Source: Aquipuribacter nitratireducens
GTDB lineage: Bacteria; Actinomycetota; Actinomycetes; Actinomycetales; JBBAYJ01
Assembly (NCBI RefSeq): GCF_037860835.1
Contig: NZ_JBBEOG010000009.1
Coordinates: forward strand, 1 to 64,000
Direction: 5' to 3'
Length of the DNA stretch: 64,000 nt
Of this stretch, positions 58,041 to 64,000 are shown piece after piece. Numbering within the stretch: position 1 is the first letter of the stretch; every line of letters starts with the position of its first letter. The position numbers were made by a program, and so were the translations under genes. The notes under the pieces were generated by a model. The model saw only the letters and a program-made list of their open reading frames with translations, searched no databases and was not told the origin of the DNA.

Positions 58041-59711
58041 GTGACGCACACGCTATCGGTCGTGGTGCCCGCGCACGACGAGGCAGAGGTCGTCGCCCGC
58101 TGTCTGTCCTTCCTCGCCGAGATGCCCGAGGGCGAGGTCCTCGTCGTAGTCGCAGCCAACGGCTGCTCCGACCGGACCGCGGCCGTTGCCCGTAGCGCCG
58201 CCGGCGACCGCCGCGACGTCGTCGTCCTGGACCTGCCGGAGCCCGGGAAGGTGCGCGCCCTGAACGCCGCGGACGAGGTGGCTGGTGACGTCTTCCCCCG
58301 CGTCTACCTGGACGCGGACGTCGTCGTCGACGCGGCCGCTTTGCGCGGGCTGCGCGACGCCCTCACCGCCTCCGACGCCCCGCGTGTCGCGGCCCCGGCG
58401 CCCCGCTTCCGGCTCGACGGCCGTCCGTGGCCGGTCCGTGCCTTCTACGACGTCTTCACGCGTCTGCCCTACGCCCGCGAGGGCCTCGTCGGGCTGGGCG
58501 TGTACGCGCTCAACGCTGCTGGCCACGCGCGCCTCGGCCACTTCCCCGACCTCGTCGCGGACGACCTCTATGTCCAGCGGCTCTTCGACGCCGACGAGCG
58601 GGTCGCGACCCCCGCGGCCTTCGACGTCGAGACCCCGCGGACGACGGCGGCGCTGGTGAGGGTCCGCACGCGTGTCGCGACGGGCAACGCGCAGCTCGCC
58701 GCGACGCACGCCGGCGACCGCTTCGCCAGCACGACCGGCGGCACGACGGCCGCGCTGCGCTCCCTCGTCCGCGAGCGGCCCGGGCGCCTGCCCGCCGTGC
58801 TCTGCTACGCGCTCCTGACGGTCGCCGCCCGCCTGCGGGCACGGCTCGGTGGTCGGGCCGCGACGGCCCGGTGGGAGCGCGACACGACGACGCGCGCCGC
58901 CGCGGAGGAGCCGGGGGGGACCGTGGGGTCCGGCGCCGAGCGCAAGGTGCGCCTGGACATGCTCGACTTCGACGCCGTGACGGCCGACGACGTCGTGGAC
59001 CGGGTCGTCGCCGACGCCTCGTCGGGCCGAGGCGGGGTCATCGTCACCCCCAACATCGACATCATGCAGCAGTGCCGCGACCCCGAGATGGCGGAGGTGT
59101 TCCGCGCCGCCGACCTCGTCGTGGCCGACGGCGCCCCCGTCGTGCTCGCGAGCCGGCTCGTCGGGGACCCCCTGCCCGAGCGCGTCACCGGTTCGGGGCT
59201 GGTCCCCCTCCTCTCGCAGGCCGCCGCGGAGCAGGACCTGTCCGTGTTCCTCCTCGGCGCGGCCCCCGGTGTCGCCGACCGCGCCGCCGAGCGGCTGAGG
59301 GACGAGGCACCGGGCCTGGACGTCGCCGGCACGTACTGCCCGCCCCTCGGCTACGAGCACGACCCGGAGGAGCTGCGGAAGATCGACAAGGCCGTCACCG
59401 CCGTCGCCCCGGACATCGTCTTCGTCGCCCTCGGGGCGGGCAAGCAGGAGCGGCTGTCCCACCGGCTCGCCGACCTGCTTCCGGGCACGTGGTTCCTCGG
59501 CTGCGGCGCGGCCCTCACGATGGTCGCCGGCGAGGTGCCGCGGGCGCCGGGCTGGCTCCAGGGCCTGGGCGTCGAGTGGGTGCACCGGCTCGTCATGGAA
59601 CCGCGCCGCCTCGCCCGCCGCTACCTCGTCGACGACGCGCCCTACGCCGTCCGGCTGCTGCTGTGGTCGGTGCGGAACTCCCGCCGCCGTCCCCTAGCGT
59701 CGACTGCGTGA
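58041..59711 (+). CDS. GT2-WecG/TagA fusion glycosyltransferase
   Basis: 556 residues in two domains. Residues 1-290 form a GT2: THTLSVVVPAHDEAEVVARC, LVVVAANGCSDRTAA, RVYLDADVVVDAAAL and LPYAREGLVGLGVYAL. Residues 310-540 form a WecG/TagA/CpsF domain: LDMLDFDAVTADDVVDRVVA, IVTPNIDIMQQCRD, DLVVADGAPVVLASRL (the VADG Asp is the expected base), RVTGSGLVP and FVALGAGKQERLSHRL. One polypeptide would thus perform two consecutive transfers. GTG at 58041 after AGGAGG, preceded by the hairpin pair. The GT2 half resembles the GT2 at 15215-16087. Confidence 0.9.
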   Translation: MTHTLSVVVPAHDEAEVVARCLSFLAEMPEGEVLVVVAANGCSDRTAAVARSAAGDRRDVVVLDLPEPGKVRALNAADEVAGDVFPRVYLDADVVVDAAALRGLRDALTASDAPRVAAPAPRFRLDGRPWPVRAFYDVFTRLPYAREGLVGLGVYALNAAGHARLGHFPDLVADDLYVQRLFDADERVATPAAFDVETPRTTAALVRVRTRVATGNAQLAATHAGDRFASTTGGTTAALRSLVRERPGRLPAVLCYALLTVAARLRARLGGRAATARWERDTTTRAAAEEPGGTVGSGAERKVRLDMLDFDAVTADDVVDRVVADASSGRGGVIVTPNIDIMQQCRDPEMAEVFRAADLVVADGAPVVLASRLVGDPLPERVTGSGLVPLLSQAAAEQDLSVFLLGAAPGVADRAAERLRDEAPGLDVAGTYCPPLGYEHDPEELRKIDKAVTAVAPDIVFVALGAGKQERLSHRLADLLPGTWFLGCGAALTMVAGEVPRAPGWLQGLGVEWVHRLVMEPRRLARRYLVDDAPYAVRLLLWSVRNSRRRPLASTA

Positions 59712-60934
59712 GCCGACGCGTCGCCTACCTGACCGCCGTCTACCCCGCGCTCTCCTGCGCCTTCATCGACCGGGAGGTCGACGCCCTCCGCGCGGAGGGC
59801 CGTGAGGTCGTCACCTTCTCCGTGCGCCCGCCGTCGCCGACCGACCTGGGCACCGAGGCGGCGCGCGGGCGTGCGGCCGCGACGCCGACGATCCTCGGCG
59901 ACGGGGTGCTTCCCGTGCTCGCCGCGGTCGCTCGCCTCGCGCTCCGCCGCCCAGGGGTGCTCGTGCGCGGGCTGCGGCGGGCGGTCGGGACCGGCGCACC
60001 GCGCCTGCGGAGCCGAGTGTGGCAGGTCTTCTACCTGCTTGAGGCGGTCCGGCTCCTCGAGCTCATGCGGGCCGCTGAGGTGCGGCACGTCCACGTCCAC
60101 TTCGCGAACAACGCGGCCGACATCGCCAGGGCCGCGGTCGCGCTCGGCGGGGACCTCGACGGAGCGGGCTCCTGGTCGTGGTCGTTCTCTATGCACGGCC
60201 CGACCGAGCTCGAGGACCCGGTCGGCTTCGACGTGGCGGCCAAGGTCCGCTCGGCCGACTTCGTCGCCTGCATCAGCGACTTCTGCCGCAGCCAGCTCAT
60301 GCGGTGGACGACGCCGCAGGAGTGGGACCGGCTCTACCTCGTGCGGATGAGCGTCGACGCCGAGCGCTACCGGCCGACCGAGAGACCGGATCGCGACCCG
60401 GCGGCGCCGTTGCGCGTGCTCTTCGTCGGGCGCCTCGTGCCGGAGAAGGGCCCGAGCGTGCTGCTCGACGCCGTCCGCCGGATGCCCGACGTCCCGCTGG
60501 AGGTGCAGGTCGTGGGCGCCGGCGACCTCGCCGACGATCTCGCCGCCGTCGTCGCACGGCATGGTCTGGGCGACCGGGTGCGTCTGGTCGGACCACTCGG
60601 CCAGGACGAGCTGCCGGCTCGTTACGGGTGGGCGGACGTGTTGTGCCTGCCGAGCTTCGCCGAGGGCCTGCCGGTCGTCCTCATGGAAGCCATGGCCACG
60701 GGTCTGCCCGTCGTCACCACCCCCATCGCGGGAGTGGGCGAGCTCGTCGAGGACGGTGTGTCCGGTCTGCTGTGCCCGCCCGGGCGGGCCGATTTGCTCG
60801 CCGCGTGCCTGCGCCGGCTCGCCGAGGACCCGGCCCTGCGTCGGCGCCTCGGCGCCCGCGGGCAGCAGCGGGTGCGCCAGGAGTTCCTCCCCGGCCCGAA
60901 CGCGGCCGCGCTCGACGCGCTCCTGCCCGGCTGA
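59708..60934 (+). CDS. GT4 glycosyltransferase
   Basis: 408 residues. RVAYLTAVYPALSCAFIDRE is the SxTFI-like N-terminal motif of this GT4 group. VHVHFANNAADIARAAVALG follows, then SMHGPTELEDP, LRVLFVGRLVPEKGPSVLLD and VLCLPSFAEGLPVVLMEAMA with GLPVVTTPIAGVGELV, the donor site. The GTG overlaps the previous stop (GTGA), and TAGCGT ends 7 bases before it, a possible leaderless internal start. The last codons lie inside a minisatellite that supplies the stop codon. Confidence 0.9.
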   Translation: MSRRVAYLTAVYPALSCAFIDREVDALRAEGREVVTFSVRPPSPTDLGTEAARGRAAATPTILGDGVLPVLAAVARLALRRPGVLVRGLRRAVGTGAPRLRSRVWQVFYLLEAVRLLELMRAAEVRHVHVHFANNAADIARAAVALGGDLDGAGSWSWSFSMHGPTELEDPVGFDVAAKVRSADFVACISDFCRSQLMRWTTPQEWDRLYLVRMSVDAERYRPTERPDRDPAAPLRVLFVGRLVPEKGPSVLLDAVRRMPDVPLEVQVVGAGDLADDLAAVVARHGLGDRVRLVGPLGQDELPARYGWADVLCLPSFAEGLPVVLMEAMATGLPVVTTPIAGVGELVEDGVSGLLCPPGRADLLAACLRRLAEDPALRRRLGARGQQRVRQEFLPGPNAAALDALLPG

Positions 60935-61059
60935 CCTGCCTGCCCGGCTCGACCTGCCTGCCCGGCTGACCTGCCTGCCCGGCTCGACCTGCCTGCCCGG
61001 CTCGACCTGCCTGCCCGGCTCGACCTGCTGCCCGGCTCGACCTGCTGCCCGGGTCGATC
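60922..61059 (+). repeat. Minisatellite of 15-18 base units between convergent genes
   Basis: About eight copies built on CTGCCTGCCCGGCTCGAC. Variants lack 3 bases (CTGCTGCCC) or read CTGAC in place of CTCGAC. It begins in the last codons of the GT4 gene and ends about 10 bases before the stop of the convergent GT2 gene. The GT4 TGA is created by a CTGACC variant. No hairpin function is evident. Confidence 0.85.
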
Positions 61060-61069
61060 CGTTCCTCGC

Positions 61070-61978
61070 TCAGGCGGCGGCGAGCGGGAAGCGGCTGGCC
61101 CGGCGGGCGGCGAACAACTGCAGGAGCGGAAGCCACGTGCGCGGACGGCGCGCGAGCCACCCCAGCCTCGCTCGCGCCTCGCCGCTGCGACCGGCGCGCT
61201 GCGCGGCCCTGGCCTCGTCCCAGTGGACGCGGGCGTAGGCCTGCTGGCGCAGCCGGGCGTCCATCCAGGAGCTGGTGGCGTGGGAGTCGATGATGTCGTC
61301 GAAGCAGCGGCGCGTGGCGTCCCAGTCGCTCGAGGCCTGCGTGTCGTGCATGTGGTAGAGCACCGTCGGCCGCGGCAGCGCGACCCCCGGCGCGCGCTCC
61401 ATGACGCGCAGCCACAGGTCAAGGTCCTGCGCGCGCGGCAGCGGCCGGAACCCGCCGACGCGGTTCAACAGCTCCCGGCGGACCATGGTGCCGCTCGTCG
61501 TGATGACGTTCCCGGGCACCAGTAGCCGCCTCGGGCTGAGCCGTAGCGGACGCCGCCACGCGTTGCCCATGACGAGGCCGGTCGTCGTCACCGACGGCGC
61601 GGTCACGAGACCCTCCCCCTCCCCGGCGGCGACGAGGAGCTCGAGGTGGCGCGGGAGCCACTCGTCGTCGGAGTCGAGGAAGGCGACCCACGTCGCGGTG
61701 GCGTGCGTGATGCCGGCGTTCCGGGCGCGCCCGCTGCCGCCGTTCTCCGGCATCCGCACGAGCGTGGCGCCGTGGGCGAGGGCGACGTCCGGGCTGGCAT
61801 CGCTGCTGACGTCGTCCACGACGACGACCTCGGTCGGCCGGACGGTCTGCGTGGCGACGCTGCGCAGGGCCCGGTCGAGCATCTCCGCGCGGTCGCGCAC
61901 CGGGACGACCACGGCCACGTCGACCGTCGGGCGCCCGTCCCTTGCCGGTACGTCCGGCGTCCGCTGCTCGAGCGTCAT
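61070..61978 (-). CDS. GT2 glycosyltransferase
   Basis: 302 residues. VDVAVVVPVRDRAEMLDRAL, TEVVVVDDVSSDASPDVALA, GSGRARNAGITHATATWVAF and LDSDDEW (metal motif) form the GT-A domain. GFRPLPRAQDLDLWLRVMER is the acceptor-side segment. A basic helical C-terminus follows. The ATG at 61978 shares one base with the stop of the polyprenyl glycosylphosphotransferase (TGATG), so it is coupled to the initiating enzyme and may add an early sugar. Confidence 0.88.
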   Translation of the reverse strand: MTLEQRTPDVPARDGRPTVDVAVVVPVRDRAEMLDRALRSVATQTVRPTEVVVVDDVSSDASPDVALAHGATLVRMPENGGSGRARNAGITHATATWVAFLDSDDEWLPRHLELLVAAGEGEGLVTAPSVTTTGLVMGNAWRRPLRLSPRRLLVPGNVITTSGTMVRRELLNRVGGFRPLPRAQDLDLWLRVMERAPGVALPRPTVLYHMHDTQASSDWDATRRCFDDIIDSHATSSWMDARLRQQAYARVHWDEARAAQRAGRSGEARARLGWLARRPRTWLPLLQLFAARRASRFPLAAA

Positions 61979-63624
61979 CAGTAGGCGCCCCGCGCCTGGA
62001 GAACGGCGACCACGGTCCGGGCGAGGATGCGCAGATCGAAGCCGAGCGACCAGTTCTCGACGTACCGGACGTCGAGGCGCGTCGACTCCTCCCACGAGAG
62101 GTCGGAGCGGCCGTTGACCTGCCAGAGGCCGGTGATGCCCGGCGGCACCAGCAGGCGCCGCATCGTCGTGGCGTCGTACTCCTCGACCTCGCTGGGCAGG
62201 GGTGGGCGAGGTCCCACTACGGACATGCTGCCGAGGGCGACATTGAGCAGCTGCGGGAGCTCGTCCAGCGACGTCCGCCGGAGGAAGCGGCCCACCCGCG
62301 TGACGCGCGGGTCGTCCTGCATCTTGAACAACGGACCGGCGCCCTCGTTGTCGCCGACGAGCGCCAGGAGCCGCGCCTCGGCGTCGGCGTGCATCGTCCG
62401 GAACTTGAGGATGGTGAAGGGCCGGCCGTTGCGACCAACGCGGACCTGCCGGAACAGGGCCGGCCCGGGGCTGTCGAGCCGGATCGCGAGCCCGACGACC
62501 AGGAACACCGGCGAGAGCACGAGCAGAGCCAGCCCAGCGGCGAACCTGTCGCCGAGCGCCTTGACGAAACGGCGGGGACCGCCGAGCTCGGGTGGGGAGA
62601 GGTGGACGACGGGAAGGCCGCAAACGGCCTCCAGTGACACTCTCGGGCCTACGGCCTCGACCATAGGCGGCGCGAGCGCCACTTCTCGGCCCTCGGCGTG
62701 GAGCGCTCGCTCGAGGACGTCGATCGCGGTGAGCCGCGCCCCGCCCGAAGGGGCTACGAGCACGAGGTCGGCGTGACTGCGCGCGGCGGCGAGGACGACG
62801 TCCTCAGGGCCGGACACGGGGTCCAGCAGCAGCAGGCCGTCCTCGGTGTCCAGGGCAGCGTGGCGCATGCCGCCGGGCTCGGCGGCCGCCACGACGTGCC
62901 AGCCGTGGTACCGGTTGCGGTGGATGCGTGCGGCAAGACGGACCGCCTCCTGAGGCTCCCCGACGACCAGAACACGTCGGCGGGTGACGCCGCCGGCGTG
63001 ACGGCGCTGGAGCTGCTCCCGCATGATCGAGCGGGAGAGCAGGGTGAGGCCGAGCACGAGCGCGACCCCCACGATCCCTACGGGTGCCCAGACCTGCGGT
63101 AGGACCAGCCAACCAAGGGTGCCCATCACCGCCAGGGCGACGACACCGGAGACACTGACTCGGTAGTTCTCCGAGGCGCCGTGAACGAGGAAACGGTTCT
63201 CGTAGGCCCGGCCGAGCCCGAGGGCGCACACCCACACCGCGGCGACGAGAACGGAGGCGAGGAGCACCGCGACCGGGAAGCTCAATGGACCGGCGAGATT
63301 CCAGACCGCCTGCTGACCGACGATGACGGGCGCCAGGGAGCCGACCACGAGGGCGACGAAGAACGCCACCAACGCATCCGCCGCGGCGAGGGCCCGCACG
63401 TGCCGCCGATGGGTGGAGCCGAACACCGGTCGGGTCTCGTCCGCAGCGTGAGACACCGAGGGCACATAGGCGCCGACACGTTGGGCGTCACCCGCGCCAG
63501 AGGTGGAGGAGTTGGTGGCGGAGGCGGTCCGCACGTCGACAATCCGGGGTGCTACCTCGCCGGCGTCGATCAGCCGACTACCCGGCGCGTCAGCGCGCGA
63601 CATCTCGTGCTGAGGGGCGCTCAC
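61978..63624 (-). CDS. Polyprenyl glycosylphosphotransferase, initiating enzyme (cluster 3)
   Basis: 548 residues. A polar N-terminus is followed by four to five membrane spans (AADALVAFFVALVVGSLAPV onward) and a CoA-fold-like domain (RRVLVVGEPQEAVRLAARIH). The sugar-transferase domain has FRQVRVGRNGRPFTILKFRT, RRTSLDELPQLLNVALGSMS (with the catalytic Asp-Glu), GPRPPLPSE and PPGITGLWQVNGRSDLSWEE, ending ARGAY. It is a paralogue of the enzyme at 42467-44023. I choose the GTG at 63624: it overlaps the stop of a small leader ORF (GTGA) and has GAGGG upstream. A Met at 63603 lacks a Shine-Dalgarno. Confidence 0.9.
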   Translation of the reverse strand: MSAPQHEMSRADAPGSRLIDAGEVAPRIVDVRTASATNSSTSGAGDAQRVGAYVPSVSHAADETRPVFGSTHRRHVRALAAADALVAFFVALVVGSLAPVIVGQQAVWNLAGPLSFPVAVLLASVLVAAVWVCALGLGRAYENRFLVHGASENYRVSVSGVVALAVMGTLGWLVLPQVWAPVGIVGVALVLGLTLLSRSIMREQLQRRHAGGVTRRRVLVVGEPQEAVRLAARIHRNRYHGWHVVAAAEPGGMRHAALDTEDGLLLLDPVSGPEDVVLAAARSHADLVLVAPSGGARLTAIDVLERALHAEGREVALAPPMVEAVGPRVSLEAVCGLPVVHLSPPELGGPRRFVKALGDRFAAGLALLVLSPVFLVVGLAIRLDSPGPALFRQVRVGRNGRPFTILKFRTMHADAEARLLALVGDNEGAGPLFKMQDDPRVTRVGRFLRRTSLDELPQLLNVALGSMSVVGPRPPLPSEVEEYDATTMRRLLVPPGITGLWQVNGRSDLSWEESTRLDVRYVENWSLGFDLRILARTVVAVLQARGAY

Positions 63625-63656
63625 GCACACCCTCGGCCGCGGTCTCGGTCGTGCAT
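63621..63656 (-). CDS. Eleven-residue leader ORF coupled to the initiating enzyme
   Basis: AGGAGG lies 6 bases before an ATG at 63656 that reads MHDRDRGRGCA and stops at a TGA overlapping the GTG start of the transferase (GTGA). The ribosome site of the leader is the strongest in the area, so translation of the big gene probably depends on it. The peptide is Arg-rich with one Cys near the end. Coupling, attenuation and simple chance are all possible. Confidence 0.5.
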   Translation of the reverse strand: MHDRDRGRGCA

Positions 63657-63969
63657 TCGGTTCCTCCTGGAAGGGCTGCTCCTTGCGGTCACGACGCCTC
63701 TTCCTCGAGCACGACCTACCCAGAGTGCCCCACGCACCGCGGTAGGTCCACCGCTCGCATGCACCGCTACCGCAGACGTCGATCACGTAGTACCCGAACG
63801 CGCGCCGACCATGCCGTCGGGAGCGGGACCCGCTCACGACCTTTCGCCCTGAAACCGCTCGCAGGCCCTGCACTCGCAGCAGGATCATCACGTGCAGAAG
63901 ACCTTCGTGCCGCGTCTGCGGCGAGTTGAGGTCCGCGGCCGGACCGGTACCCCGACACGACAGGAGGAA
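63657..63969. other. Spacer upstream of the cluster 3 initiating enzyme
   Basis: About 310 bases with no convincing gene on either strand. A 7-base inverted repeat (GCGGTAG, CTACCGC) with a 20-base loop lies near 63739-63775. The promoter of the minus-strand leader-transferase unit must be here. I could not place a -10 or -35 with confidence. Confidence 0.3.
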
Positions 63970-64000
63970 GTGCGGACCTTCGACGTCTTCGAGACCGTGC
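63970..64000 (+). CDS. Possible start of a HAD-like protein, cut by the window edge
   Basis: AGGAGGA precedes a GTG that reads VRTFDVFETV before the window ends. FDVFETV resembles HAD motif I (hydrophobic run, Asp, then Thr). The distance from AGGAGG to the GTG is only 2 bases, which is short, and only ten codons are visible. Confidence 0.25.
   Translation, partial: MRTFDVFETV

Noticed and set aside
60922-61059. CRISPR-like array
   Set aside because: Units are contiguous 15-18 base repeats with no spacers, and no cas genes are near. It is a minisatellite.

Overview
The window reads as part of a high-GC Gram-positive chromosome (Actinomycetota). The reasons are many GTG starts, long runs of GTGA/ATGA stop-start overlaps, start codons a few bases after TANNNT boxes, and an rplY (CTC-type L25)-pth housekeeping pair. 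Almost everything else builds, exports or sits beside cell-surface polysaccharide. I saw no rRNA, tRNA or CRISPR.

Layout. (1) 1-17.4 kb, minus strand: a first polysaccharide cluster. From the promoter end it has a GT4 and a GT2, an acetyltransferase, a WbbL-type GT2, a degenerate sugar-transferase-like protein, a 1,623-residue secreted Ig/propeller/kelch protein, a Wzx flippase, a GT2, a secreted beta-helix protein, a Wzz-like protein, a Wzy-like polymerase and two more glycosyltransferases. Parts of it have lower GC than the rest. (2) 17.5-23.0 kb: a PqqD-like/HprK-like pair whose third gene is cut off, then a pile of insertion sequences. An IS3-type element carries an intact IS110 inside its orfA. 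Next to it lies a broken IS256-type element. Three short stretches of pth lie at the element edges. (3) 23.1-34.9 kb: a methyltransferase, two related beta-helix proteins (minus), and a plus-strand operon with two TagD-like cytidylyltransferases, GT4, Wzx, GT4, GT2, Wzy and a low-molecular-weight tyrosine phosphatase. (4) 34.9-44.0 kb, minus: Wzz-BY-kinase, a propeller/LamG/PKD secreted protein, a lipoprotein, a CDP-alcohol phosphatidyltransferase, a DUF1972 glycosyltransferase and a polyprenyl glycosylphosphotransferase. (5) 44.2-45.6 kb: pth and rplY. (6) 45.7-51.9 kb, minus: a phosphoribosyltransferase-HAD fusion, an acyltransferase-3 membrane protein, and two paralogous secreted proteins around a GT-A-like gene. 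(7) 52.2-64 kb: a third cluster with Wzz, Wzy, Wzx, GT2s, an acetyltransferase, a GT2-WecG fusion, a GT4 and a second intact polyprenyl glycosylphosphotransferase preceded by a small coupled leader ORF.

Together this gives three Wzx/Wzy/Wzz sets in 64 kb, two intact initiating transferases and one dead-looking one. The expected flow is: initiating transferase loads a sugar phosphate on the lipid carrier, GTs extend, acyl/acetyltransferases decorate, Wzx flips, Wzy polymerises, Wzz (with kinase/phosphatase in the middle cluster) sets length, and secreted beta-helix/propeller proteins act on or bind the product outside. The most notable non-protein signal is in the IS110 element. Its 5' non-coding end folds into two stem-enclosed loops whose short guide-like segments match the element's own insertion site and its own ends, as expected of a bridge RNA.
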